Shown here piece after piece: positions 11,807 through 22,044 of a stretch of DNA of 64,000 bases. This DNA comes from Elymus sibiricus (taxonomy: Eukaryota; Streptophyta; Magnoliopsida; Poales; Poaceae): the NCBI GenBank assembly GCA_039707655.1, contig CM077665.1, positions 77,935,954 to 77,999,953 on the forward strand, read 5' to 3'. Within the stretch, counting starts at the first letter, position 1, and each line of letters begins with the position of its first letter. The notes beneath the pieces were generated by a model. The model searched no databases and was not told the origin of the DNA. It worked only from the letters and a program-made list of their open reading frames with translations. The position numbers and the translations under genes are program-made.

Positions 11807-12646
11807 ACTTCCCTAATATGTCTGTTTGTGATGGCCCTTCGAATCACAAACGATATATTTTTGCCCATCGTGTGTGACCGGGTGCAGACATCGCCGACGG
11901 GTTTTCCGTGACGTGTGGGATAGGCCCCCCCTATCGCCCACACATGCAATGCGAAGGTTTAAGACTACGTCACGGAAAGGTGTTAAAAACCATTTGTATA
12001 GCACGCGGCTGCACTAGTGAGACAGACCTTAGGCGTCGCAGCCCCAAGCCATCGTCTACACCCGGCCGAGCACACACCTCCAATGGTCTACCCGCAGCCA
12101 TCCACGCGTCCGCACGAGCCACGACCGTCGCAGGAGTTCTAGCCGGAGCCGCACCACGATGCCCTGGGTAGCACCGCACCTCTACATGCAGTTGCCGCCC
12201 CACGTTAGCAGCTCCACGAGGAAGGGAGAGAGTGGTCCCGCCGCCGCCTACACCGGTCGGGCTTTGCCCGTCAGTGCGAGACGGTGGCGGCGGGGAGGAG
12301 GATGAGGTGATGGAGGGCTAGCGGCGGCGGCGCTAGGCTCGCCCTCCCGCTTGCGGAAACGGGGCGGAGCGAGATGCGCCTTGTACGGATCGATGCATTT
12401 TTTTCACGAGGAATGGAGATGGATATAACATATGGATTATTGTTTACCCTAAAAAGTATGTGTATGATCATTTAGGCAGAAAAAGAAGAATACTATAGAG
12501 AACTCAACCGTCCTAATGTCACACAAAGAAGTTACCATGATCTGAACCCCAAACTACCATGTGTTCATGTTTTATATATGTAGATAACACACATACACAA
12601 ACATATTGGGCAAAAAAGGACAGGAAATTCGAACACTTCACATTTA
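11807..12646. other. no feature recognised
   Basis: About 840 bp. It is GC-rich between 12000 and 12370 with only short ORFs that match nothing I know. It is probably old repeat or intergenic sequence. Confidence 0.4.
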
Positions 12647-12651
12647 TGTGG

Positions 12652-13132
12652 CGTCGAGGCTAAAACCGGCTGATCTCGGGTAGGGGGTCCCGAGCTGTGG
12701 ATCTGGGATCAATAGTAAACAGGAGACATGGGAGACGATGTTTACCCAGGTCCGGGCCCTCTCGAAGAGGTAAAACCCTACGTCCTGCTTGTTTGTATTG
12801 ATGATGGGGTATCGATTACAGGGTGATGATCTACCTCGAGATCGGTTGTGTAAGCTCTAAACTGTAAGGTGACTAATTGTCTCTCTACGGACTAAAACCC
12901 TCGGCTTATATAGATGCCCGGGATACCTAGGTTTACATTAGGTCGGTTGCCAATATGTCGAATACAAAGGTCAATCTTGGAGTGCACGTCAAATCTTCGA
13001 CGACTTCCAACTTGCATACGAGTAAGTCTTCAGGCTTTCGGCCGTCCTCCAAGCGATGGCTTGATGGGCCCTAGTTCGGCCTATGGGCATAAAGAACCTC
13101 GGGCCGGTATCCCCTAGTCCGGGACACCCTCA
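12652..13132 (-). repeat. solo LTR with TSD TGTGG
   Basis: On the - strand it reads TGAGGGTGTCCCGGACTAGG at the start (13132), with TATATAAGCCGAGGG as TATA region and GGTTTTAGCCTCGACG at the end (12652). TGTGG occurs directly on both sides (12647-12651 and 13133-13137). The 481-bp layout resembles the LTRs at 29352 and 35025 (CCTGGACTAGGGGG, AGGACGTAGGGT, CCCGAACCTGGGTAAA type blocks), so it belongs to a related family. The expected terminal CA has become CG on the element strand. No interior is present: a product of LTR-LTR recombination. Confidence 0.8.
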
Positions 13133-13137
13133 TGTGG

Positions 13138-14084
13138 CATATCTGGGCGCATGTGTGCTATGGTCTTAAGTATAACGGCGGGACTTGCATCATTTGTAGC
13201 CACATGCATGCAGAAACACCTATACCTGCAGTAAAAAAAGACATTATATACATTAAACCTGTGTTTACTAATGTTAGAATGCTAAGCTTAAGAAAATTAC
13301 CATGCAAGGAAGCATATAACTACCATATGAACAGAAAGAATGTGCGCAAGTTCAAAAAAGTTACCTTCTCCTATTTGTTGTGGATGTAATCATATGTTTA
13401 TGCAAATTATTGGCACCGCAAATAATGCATCTATTTTTTTCACACAATGAGAAAAACATATTCAAGTACCATCCTGGCATAATTGAAGACTTTTTTTTTG
13501 CGGAGAGGCATAATTGCACACTAATAGAAAAGGTTTACGCTCATCCTAACTATTACTTTATCAGATATTTGAAAGTGCATTAGACCAGTGGTGTTATCAG
13601 AATGGTCAATCGTCATCTCATAATTCAACTGTTCCTTTTATCGGTGTATATAGAAGTTATACATGGTCATGATTCTGGTAATTTTCTACATTTGATGACT
13701 TGAGCTACGTCTCGCATACATCGTTAGGTAACATTTCTTTTCTTTGCGGGTTCGTTTTGCTATGTTTCTTATAAAGTTCCTTACTTGGCTAATTACTAAT
13801 TGCATAGTTTTTTAAATGAATCATTGAATAGTTGCATCTTACTGAACATGCAGAAAATACAAATTGTTCGTCTCTTTGTACATGCTCTTATCTAGTGTGA
13901 ATGTGGAATTTCTTTTTGAACTCCCATCCAATCAGATTGTAAGTCTTTTCTAACGCTAGGATTTTTTTTGGTTGTTTCCATTGTAGACTATCCAATTTTA
14001 TTTCTGCCTTTTTCACCATTGTACAGTATATTTGTTTGTCGTGATGACCTTCAGTTTGATCCATACCATACCTCATTGTTCAAT
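13138..14084. other. no feature recognised
   Basis: About 950 bp of AT-rich sequence with short ORFs only. Nothing supports a gene. Confidence 0.4.
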
Positions 14085-14640
14085 TGCAGAGGAATGAATA
14101 ACCCTGAAGGTTACAGAGTACACAAACTCTTGCACGCTAGCAAGCAGGGGTTTGCAAAGGAAGTATTGCAGTAAGCCCGCCTCGCCAAAAGAGACATGCT
14201 AAAGATCTCCATGTCACGAAATCCCAATCCTCCCATGGCTTTTGGTTGGACCAACATATCCCACGCTACCCGACTTGCTTTAGTTCACCCGCGCTTACTT
14301 CCCAACCAGAACTGTTGGATAATGGAGGTAATGCTCTCACATAGTCCCCGCGGCAATCTAAAACAATCCATATAATAAATTGGTAGAGCTTGCGCTACAG
14401 CCTTAATGAGTACTTCCTTACCAACAATGGACATAAGTTTCTCCATCCACCCCTTTACTTTCTCCCACACCCGATCTTTTAAGTATTTGAACATCCCATT
14501 TTTTGAGTGATCCACATCTGTTAAGTAGATGTTTACATGGAAACCAAAGCAATGAGCTGACGATGTCCCATGAAGGGGATCCTGAACAAACCTGATCTTG
14601 GGCAGCCTGGCCCAATGACCCATCCGCAAAGAACCGAGCC
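14085..14640 (-). pseudogene. LINE reverse-transcriptase C-terminal fragment
   Basis: On the - strand the sequence encodes KVKGWMEKLMSIVGKEVLIK, then AVAQALPIYYMDCFRLPRG, then WDMLVQPKAMGGLGFRDMEI with frame changes. This is the region after the RT fingers/palm in plant L1-type LINEs. It breaks down after LLARQ at about 14170, where the next segment still aligns in spirit to the LINE but is shifted. Both ends are truncated and it is not functional. Confidence 0.8.
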
Positions 14641-14794
14641 AGGGCAGGTGAGGGGTGGAAGAGTCGGGAGGTCCTAGTCGACGCCTTAAGCGTCCCCGAA
14701 GCTAACCGGCGATCATAGGAGAATCTTAGTGGGCCGGCCTGTGAACACATACTGTACCAAAATACTGTAGCATGAAATCCCAACAAAAAAAGAG

Positions 14795-14885
14795 TGTGCG
14801 TCGTGGGTAATCGAACTCAGGCTGTTAATATCCTGCAAGAGACTACCTACCACCACACCAATCGGCTGCTGGTGATTTCATGCAG
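14795..14885 (-). repeat. tRNA-like (SINE-type) sequence
   Basis: On the - strand a D-arm-like CGATTGGTGTGGTGG is followed about 45 bases later by GAGTTCGATTACC, a good pol III B box. No CCA end, closed cloverleaf or poly(A) tail is evident. It may be a SINE head or a decayed tRNA-derived repeat; it is not a credible functional tRNA gene. Confidence 0.4.
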
Positions 14886-14989
14886 CGAGCACCCTTTAAG
14901 GACAATTGTAGCCGCGCTATTTGAATTAAAAAAGCTCACTGCTTTGAGAAAAAAAGTTCACCAATGGACCGGTCCGACCAGTTGACCGT

Positions 14990-15435
14990 CAGGCCCGGGC
15001 CCCATGGGTGTGCAACCTGTGCGGGTCGCACAGGGCCCACAATATTTAGGGACCCAGAAATTCGGTGCGCACAGGCTGGCATTACTTTTAGTGCTACAGC
15101 CCATCAACAAATCAGCCAGTCAAATCCCATTATTCCCGTTGGATGCAGGCCCGTATTAGTAAACCTAGGAACAGTTGTTTTGTATAGCGGAGGAACAATC
15201 GTTGGTAGGAGAAAGGCGTTGGCATGAAATTTTAAATGGCCTGGAACAGGATTCGACCTCAAGACCTCAAAATAGCAAAACAATATGGACATCTAGCTAG
15301 CCAAGTATTCTAGACAATGAACATGTTGTGCTAGTAGGATAAGTATTTATTATTGTTAAATATTATAATAGTGTACTTTATAGGCCCTACTTTTGAATTT
15401 GGCACAGGGCCCAAAAATTTCCCGGCCCGGCCCTG
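14990..15435. mobile_element. hAT-like non-autonomous element, 8-bp TSD
   Basis: A 446-bp insertion bounded by the inverted ends CAGGCCCGGGCC and GGCCCGGCCCTG. It is flanked by a perfect 8-bp duplication TTGACCGT (14982-14989 and 15436-15443). Eight-base TSDs and CAGGG-type ends fit the hAT superfamily. No transposase is encoded. Removing it restores CCAGTTGACCGTTGACTG, the terminal sequence of the composite repeat that follows. Its interior carries a reverse-strand B-box-like GAGGTCGAATCC and A-box-like TTGGCTAGCTAG. Confidence 0.8.
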
Positions 15436-15510
15436 TTGACCGTTGACTGTTCACAAAATATGTGTATGTTTTCTGAAAAATCAGGTATTAAAAAAATCGT
15501 TCACAAAAAA

Positions 15511-15900
15511 AGTTCACGGGTTAAAAAAAGGTTAACAAATTTAAAAGAAAAAAATAAAAAAATGTAAAAATTTCATCGATCTTCAAAAAAAGTTATTTAG
15601 ATTTTGGAAAAAGTTCATCCAATTTTAAAAAAGTTCATCAGTTTTGGAAAAAAGTTCATCGATTTTGGAAAAAGTTCATCCAATTTAAAAAAAGTTCAAT
15701 GGTTTTGAAAAAAGTTCATCCAATTTTCAAAAAGTGTATCGATTTTGGTAAAAAGTTCATCGATTTTGAGAAAAAATTCATCGATTTTGGGAAAAGTTCA
15801 TTGATTTTGAGAATTTTTTTTCGAATTTGAAAACAAATCATCGAATTAGGAAAAAGTTCATCAAATTTGAAAAAAACATTAAATAAGAAAAAAGGTTCAC
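15511..15900 (+). repeat. AAAGTTCATC-type degenerate array, copy 1
   Basis: About 18-20 irregular repeats of a 20-25-bp motif, AAAAAGTTCATCGATTTTGG with variants (CAATTT, GGTTTT). It is very A/T-rich. It recurs at 25903-26310 by tandem duplication and in reverse complement at 58380-58760. Confidence 0.8.
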
Positions 15901-16002
15901 GAATTTTATAAAAAACGAGCATTAGAATGAAATAAAAAAGGATGATAAAAAGAAAAAACAAACTGGATAACGAATAAAAGAGGAAAAACGTACTATCACT
16001 CG

Positions 16003-16240
16003 GGTGGTGCCCTGGTGGTTAGAGCTGAGCACTCGCGACCTAACGGTCGCAGGTTCCGTCCGCGCAATTTTTTTGGAGTTTAAACAAAAGAGGATGGGAA
16101 ACAAATGGGTCGGCCCAGTTCGCAGGAGGTGGTGTGCGCTGCAGGCGCCGGTTAACAAAATGCACTTTAACCGGCGCCGGTTAACAAAATGCACTTTAAC
16201 CGGCGCCTGCAGCGCCAAATAGGATTTGCCGGAAGAGTCG
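16003..16240 (+). repeat. tRNA-like head and long hairpin of composite repeat, copy 1
   Basis: 16003-16066 has tRNA-like character (CCTGGTGGTTAGAGCTG, then GGTCGCAGGTTCCGTCC). A T-rich linker follows, then an inverted repeat at 16136-16215. Its outer arms are GCGCTGCAGGCGCCGGTTAA and the complement. A 29-bp segment is duplicated inside the loop compared with the second copy at 26533-26583. The same order of parts is present in reverse at 58060-58250. Confidence 0.65.
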
Positions 16241-16960
16241 GGCTGTAAAAAGGGGCATTTTGAGCTTTGCGTCAGGCTTGGACCTGTACTTTGAAGTTTG
16301 GGCTTTTTCAAACCTGGCCCAACATATCATTAAGTTTAGCTCGGAACGAGCCGAAAACAAGGACGCGATCAGCCATGGTGTCACGAGCGAAGACGAGGGA
16401 GGGGTTGACGAGTACGAATAGAGGGGAGAAAAGTCGTTGGCAAAAGAGAAGGGGGTTACGGAGATGTTGGAGATGCTCTTAGGTCAGATCCTCCATAAAA
16501 TTTAGTTATTTATACAACATTTATAATATGATATTGTGTTGCTTCACGAATAATATGAATTGGTTTCCGTCCGAAATGATTTGAGATAGTATTATTTGTG
16601 TACGCCATAAATTTTTATTTTGTGATGAGGATTCCGTTTTTTTTCACATGTTTATAAATTAGTTTTTCTTCCGAGGAGGAGATAACTTAACTTATTTTTA
16701 GAATAGTTAAGACAAATTAATTTTGCAGATTCGTTAAGATATCTGATTCTCTACCAGTATGCCCTGATATTTTATTTTCTTGTGAGCAATTTATTTTGTG
16801 ATTTCGTGTATTTAAAACTTTGTTATCTTTATCGCATAAGATCAAATAAAATATACGTGCAGATTTTGATATCTCATTAATCCAGGAGATCATAACGATC
16901 GAGTGCAGATTGCAAAAAATATCACGCATTCACACTGCTTTCTTGCTTCTTGGTGCCAGA
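16241..16960. other. upstream region of inhibitor gene 1
   Basis: About 720 bp. The left part ends with GTTGGAGATGCTCTTAGG at about 16463-16480, like the right end of a TIR-type repeat. The rest is AT-rich, unique-looking sequence leading to the TATA box. It is almost identical in copy 2. Confidence 0.5.
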
Positions 16961-16966
16961 GAAATT

Positions 16967-16975
16967 CTATAAAAG
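16967..16975 (+). promoter_or_regulatory. TATA box of inhibitor gene 1
   Basis: CTATAAAAG lies 78 bp before the ATG, with CAAAGATTTCACATTTCAC as likely leader. The position is normal for a plant core promoter and is conserved in copy 2. Confidence 0.7.
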
Positions 16976-17044
16976 CCGTTCTTGGTGTTCTATATGGCCT
17001 CAAAGATTTCACATTTCACATAGAGAAAGACACAAGAAAAGAAA

Positions 17045-17611
17045 ATGAAGAGCATGACCACCATGATATATGTCCTTGTCTTGTCTCTAATCACCACCAC
17101 CTCGCTCTTCACCGGCAGCAGTGCATGCCAGCGTGATCCGTTAATGACCATCGCAGCCGCATGCCACCAGGTGAGCACAGGGCAACCGGTGTTAGAGCTC
17201 TGCATGAAAACATTGCATGCTGCATTCGAGAATAGTGAGGTCACCGAGTACGCCAATATCGGTGCGGGCACTGCTCAACATTCATGTCAAGAAACCCAGC
17301 GCATTGGCAAGCAATTGCCGCAGAACCCGTCGCTCCCCAAAGAGCTGCGGGCAGCGTACAATCACTGCATTGACAGGTACGACATAGTGAAGAACAAGAT
17401 CGGAGCCATCGCTAGTGCCGTGGGCACTTGCTGGTTCGCAACCTTCAAGCAGGACTGCGTGGATGTTGCCGCTGCAATCGACGATTGTGCTCATAACTTG
17501 CAGCCCGTCGACCCATCTTCGACTTTGTACAAGTTGGTTTTAGCTGACCGGGATCTGAGCACGCTTAGTTGCTCGCTGGCACTCCTCGGTGTCACTAAGC
17601 AATGGCATTAA
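17045..17611 (+). CDS. pectin methylesterase/invertase inhibitor-like protein, copy 1
   Basis: A single-exon ORF of 188 residues. Residues 1-27 form a signal peptide (hydrophobic MIYVLVLSLI, likely cut after SSA), so the product should be secreted to the apoplast or vacuole. Cysteines at 28, 40, 53, 81, 108, 129, 138, 148 and 176 and a helical body fit the PMEI/invertase-inhibitor fold, a four-helix bundle held by disulfides. ELRAAYNHCIDRYDIV at about 100-115 is the typical C-x3-Y helix of the family. Such proteins bind pectin methylesterase or acid invertase and block them; sequence alone does not decide which. The length is normal for the family. TATA box at 16967, AATAAA at 17694. The neighbours are only repeats. 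The second copy at 27414 differs at residue 184 (Thr here, Ala there). Confidence 0.85.
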   Translation: MKSMTTMIYVLVLSLITTTSLFTGSSACQRDPLMTIAAACHQVSTGQPVLELCMKTLHAAFENSEVTEYANIGAGTAQHSCQETQRIGKQLPQNPSLPKELRAAYNHCIDRYDIVKNKIGAIASAVGTCWFATFKQDCVDVAAAIDDCAHNLQPVDPSSTLYKLVLADRDLSTLSCSLALLGVTKQWH

Positions 17612-17693
17612 CCATTAAGAAGTGACAAATCTGGTTTGTGTAATTTCTTATTGAAAATAATTGCATGCTTGGATGTGAAGGTTTCTTTACTTG

Positions 17694-17699
17694 AATAAA
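17694..17699 (+). terminator. poly(A) signal of inhibitor gene 1
   Basis: AATAAA 83 bp after the stop codon, conserved at 28063-28068 in copy 2. Confidence 0.6.
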
Positions 17700-17883
17700 T
17701 ATAAATTTCAATGCACACCAATAGAATTTGATGCCACACATCTGTATCCATTCCATATGATGCGCTTCCAGAAAAATCTGGATCAAGGGGTGTTACAACT
17801 ATAGACAGCCTTGGTGTCGCTCTAGATGCACATATCAAGGACAACTTCTTGACATTGCCTAACTTTTGGATGTCGTGTTCTTG

Positions 17884-19048
17884 TTCATTTACCGGAAGTC
17901 GTCAGTAAGATTCAGTCTCCCGACCCCCTCGCGCCGCCACCCTAGGGCGACGCCAGGGGCATCAGATCCCAGTGCTGCCCGTCCCCAACCCCACCCCGGC
18001 AGATCCTACTGCCACTGCCGCCGGTGGTGGCGGCGCCCGGCGCCAGAGGCGCTAGAGCAGGAGGATGTGGTGGCATACCTGGAGGCAACCGGGGTGCCTC
18101 AGACAGGGTGCTTCGCACGGCGGCCAGGGCGGCTTCCTAGCCATGCGGCGGCACTCGACGGCCCCAGGGCTGGCGGGGTACTCCGGTGGGTTCCCTGGCA
18201 GATCCATCGTCGATCCTTCACGTGGATGGTCGGCGGCGCGATGAGGACTCTGGTGAGGGGATGAAGGATCTCCGCCGGAGTACCAGCGACGGCATATGTC
18301 TTCATGGCGAGGCTCCACACGGTTCCAGCCAGCCGCGAGATCGGGACGACGTGGCTTCCGGTGAAAATCGCGCCTGATTGCGGTCTTGGCGGACAATGGC
18401 GGTGTCTCTGACGTCGTTTCCTTCTCGACGCATCGTCGTTGCAGGTCACGTCAACTCGATTGGGATGTTCTGGGGGGAACCCTAGATCTAGGTCTACCGG
18501 ATCGGATGATGACGCCGCCTTTGGTGTCGTTCTCCCTCCCGAGGGCATCATTTTGGAGCAGGTGCTGGTTGGAGGGGACAGAGGAGGAGCGGTGTTACAT
18601 CTACCGCAAGGCCGACGGTAGATCTCGGTGGCATGGCGTTGCAGAGTTTCGGCGACAAACGCGTGTAGATGGATACGTGCAGGATGGTGGCATTGTTTGG
18701 CGCCGTTGTGGCGTCGACGCCAGGCCTGGCAAGGTCGATGCATCAGTGCCTGCTCTGGAGATAGATTGGTGGAAGACGGCGGTGGCGGCCTCTGAGAGTG
18801 CGCCAGACCGGTGTGTGCCCCAGCAACGGCTTGGTTGGGGCCTGCGGCTTTAGATGTTAGGCTTTGGTGTGATGTCTGTTTGATATTCGGCTCGGACAAT
18901 CAGCACCCCTTCATCAAGTGGATAGGAGTAGCGACAGATGTTGACAAGATCGTGGCTTCAGACTACATGATGTATTACTTTGTAAGGTCTTTGTGAATAA
19001 TTAATAAAATGGTTGTATACAGAGGCCGGGGTCATCCTCCTTAAAAAA
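17884..19048 (+). mobile_element. LINE-like repeat, monomer
   Basis: A GC-rich body with no durable ORF is followed by a 3' tail TTAATAAAATGG ... GAGGCCGGGGTCATCCTCC and a short A run (19043-19048). That tail is, from memory, a common 3' end of grass LINEs. There is no endonuclease or RT, so it is internally deleted or non-autonomous. No clear TSD was found. In unit 2 the same repeat exists as a head-to-tail dimer. An alternative is a retro-copied gene fragment. Confidence 0.5.
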
Positions 19049-19080
19049 CATTTGCAAAGTCCTCCCAAATCTAGCCGTTT

Positions 19081-19338
19081 AGGGCATCTCCAACGCCGAC
19101 ATTCAAACCGCCCACAACCACCCGGACCACACTGTCCGGACGTGTTTTGCGATTCAACACGACCTTGTATTGGTCCGCTCGGCGGTCCAGGCGTTCTTTT
19201 TTTCCGCAAACCGAAAGCAACCCGGAGGGGCTTTGCGGGCTTCCGGACCGCTGACATGCCCGCTTCTGACTACCCTGGCCCACCCAAACCCTTCTTCGTC
19301 GCCCGCGCCATTTCCCGGCTGAAGCACTCAACGCCGCT
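19081..19338 (+). mobile_element. left end of TIR-type DNA repeat, unit 1
   Basis: It starts AGGGCATCTCCAACGCCGAC. The inverted counterpart GTCAACGTTGGAGATGCCTT ends at 51431 in unit 2. The gypsy element with TSD CCGCT is inserted at 19338. The ends resemble Mutator-like termini, but no TSD could be matched, so the class is open. Confidence 0.4.
19334..19338. repeat. target site duplication CCGCT, unit 1
   Basis: CCGCT directly precedes the LTR start at 19339. The same pentamer is at 36672-36676 and, as the right-hand copy, at 50717-50721. Confidence 0.85.
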
Positions 19339-19421
19339 TGATACGTCTCCAACGTATCTATAATTTTTGCTTCTTTCATGCTGTTATATTATCATTCTCG
19401 GATGTTTTACAATCACTTTAT

Positions 19422-22044
19422 TGTTGGGGAACGTTGCATGGGAAACAAAAAATTTCCTACGCACACGCAAGATCTATCCATGGTGATGAGCATCTACGAG
19501 AGGAGAGATCAGATCCACGTACCCTTGTAGATCGCAAAGCGGGAAGCGTTAAGAAACGTGGTTGATGTAGTCGAACGTCTTCGCGATCCAAATCGCAAGC
19601 CGTCCCGTGATCCAATCACGATCTAGCGCCGAACAGACGGCACCTCCGCGTTTAGCACACGTACATCTCGATGACGATCTCTGTCTTCTTGATCTAGCAA
19701 GAGAGCACGGAGAGGTAGATGAGTTCTCCGGCAGCACGACGGCGTGGTGACGGTGGTGGTGAAGCTGATCCGGCAGGGCTTCGCCAAGTACCGCCGAATC
19801 AATCTAGAGGAGGGCACGATCTAGTGGGGAAGAGAGGGCTGCACCGTGGCTTAGGGTGCGGCTGCCCTCTCTCCCTTCCAATATATATAGAAGGGAGGGG
19901 AAGGGGCTGGCGCCCTAGGGTTTCCCCCTAGGGTCGGCCGAACCAGGGAGGAGGAGGAGTCCTCCAATTAGGAGGTGGGCGCGGGAGGAGTCCTGCTCCT
20001 ACTAGGACTCCTCCCCTTCTCCTCTTTCCTGCGCATAGGCCCATAGAGGCTGGCCGCCCAGCCCACCAAGGGCTGGTGCGCCACCTCTTAGGCCCATGTG
20101 GCCCCTTGTGGAGGGTGGGCCCCACTTGGTGGACCCCCGGAACCCATTCGTCACTCCCGGTACACTACCGGAAATGCCCGAAACTTTTCCGGAGTCCAAA
20201 CACCACTTTCCTATATATCAATCTTCGTCTCCGGACCATTCTGGAACTCCTCGTGACGTCCGGGATCTCATCCGGGACTCCGAGCAACCTTCGGTCACCA
20301 ACATACATAACTCAATACTACCGAAACGTCACCGAACGTTAAATGTGCAGACCCTGCGGGTTCGAGAACTATGTAGACATGACCGATACACCTCTACGGT
20401 CAATAACCAATAGCGGGACCTGGATGCCCATATTGGTTCCTACATATTCTACGAAGATCTTTATCGGTTGAACCTCTATGTCAAGGATTCAGTTAATCCC
20501 GTACGCTGTTCCCTTTGTTTATCGGTATGTTACTTGCCCGATCTCTTTACTCGTTCTGTAATACAAGATCCCGTGGCTAACACTTTAGTCACTTTCCTTG
20601 CAAGGCTCATTGTGATGTTGTATTACCGAGTGGGCCCTGAGATACATCTCCGTCACACGGAGTAACAAATCCCAGTCTTGATCCATGTCAACTCAACAGA
20701 CACCCTCGGAGACAGGGTCGGCCCTGGTGTATGGCCGGCGGGGCGACGACCCAGGGCCCACGCGGGGTGAGGGGCCCATGACAAAATGTATATATACATT
20801 ATAGCCCAATAAAAATAAGCAATAAAATACAAAAGAAAAGAAACGAGATGGGTAGGCCCATCGGAGATTGATTGGCCAGTGTACGACGTCGTAGTCTCGT
20901 AGAAAACTAGCGACCGACCGGCTCCTGGTGCGACGGTTGAATTAACGAAGCGTCACGGTGAGACACTCGTTTTCCTTTCTTCTCGTCTCGTGCCCAGTAC
21001 CCTCATCGGAAACGTCGGCTTGCAGTCCGGCCATCCGGCGTCGCTCGGCGGCTCGGCCAGCTTGTCGCCGCTGCGCGCGCCGCCCGGCTGTCTGGCCATC
21101 AGCAGCAGTAGTGATCAGCAGACTGCAGCACTAGGCAGTATGACTGTACGAAGCCAACGAGGGCCATCCGGCAAGATCAATCTTCCATGATCAAGCCATA
21201 CATCCTTCAGAAGCAGTACTTAGCATCAGTATGTATCCCTGTTCCATCCATACATCAAAATCAGTATGAACGTATCTTTGATGGCATGATCCATCCATGT
21301 TCCTGAATCCTGATCCATGTCCCGAAACCCTAATGTAACAATTTCAATAGTATATTTTATTCTTTATTTAGTATGTACGTATTTAACTATTTATCCATGT
21401 ATGTCTAGAGTTTCAATCATCCGATGTATAAATTCCTAATTCTTTGTATCCTCTTTTCTTCATAATTTTAGAACATTAGTCGATGGAGTCAGTTAAATTA
21501 TTATAGTCAAATTTTAAACTAAATATGTGTGGTCTTAGGACATAGGGGCCCATGTCATCGACTTCGCCTAGGGCCTCCCAAAACACAGGGCCGGCCCTGC
21601 TCAGAGATACCTGTAGAGCATCTTTATAGTCACCCAGTTACGTTGTGACGTTTGATACACACAAGGTACTCCTCTGGTGTCAGTGAGTTACATGATCTCA
21701 TGGTCATAGGAACACATACTTGACATGCAGAAAACAATAGCAATAAACTGACACAATCATATGCTACGTTCATAGTTTGGGTCTTGTCCATCACATCATT
21801 CTCCTAATGATGTGATCCCGTTATCAAACGACAACTCTTGTCCATGGCTAGGAAACATTGGCCATCTTTGATCAACGAGCTAGTCTTATAGAGGCTCACT
21901 AGGGACATGGTGTTGTCTATGTACCCACACATGTATTTGAGTTTCCAATCAAAACAATTATAGCATGGATAATAAACATTTATCATGAACAAGGAAATAT
22001 AATAATAACCATTTTATTATTGCCTCTAGGGCATATTTCCAACA
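19422..22044 (-). mobile_element. Angela/WIS/BARE-1-type solo LTR, TSD TTTAT
   Basis: On the - strand it begins TGTTGGAAATATGCCCTAGA at 22044 and ends ACGTTCCCCAACA at 19422, the well-known ends of this copia group. TTTAT flanks it on both sides (19417-19421 and 22045-22049). Subtracting the hAT insertion leaves about 1.73 kb, normal for this LTR. No interior remains. Its start is duplicated in unit 2 at 36760. Confidence 0.92.
20713..21599. mobile_element. hAT-like element inside the solo LTR
   Basis: An 887-bp insertion with ends CAGGGTCGGCCCTG and CAGGGCCGGCCCTG, inverted relative to each other and nearly palindromic. The flanking 8-mers are CTCGGAGA (20705-20712) and CTCAGAGA (21600-21607), one mismatch. 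No transposase ORF. A short GC-rich stretch (20880-21190) could be a remnant of a parent element or captured sequence. The ends resemble the element at 14990-15435, so both may use one transposase. Confidence 0.8.

Noticed and set aside
14090..14173. Apparent + strand exon after TTCAATTGCAG (GMNNPEGYRVHKLLHAS)
   Set aside because: The reverse strand is the continuation of LINE RT sequence (LLARQ region), which explains the open frame.
15511..15900. Regular A-rich array considered as CRISPR-like
   Set aside because: Plant nuclear DNA, irregular spacing, no unique spacers, and duplicated with a composite repeat.
18099..18899. Long ORFs on both strands in the GC-rich LINE-like repeat
   Set aside because: Overlapping frames on both strands, His/Pro/Arg-biased, not conserved in frame among the three monomers (one has a four-base insertion).
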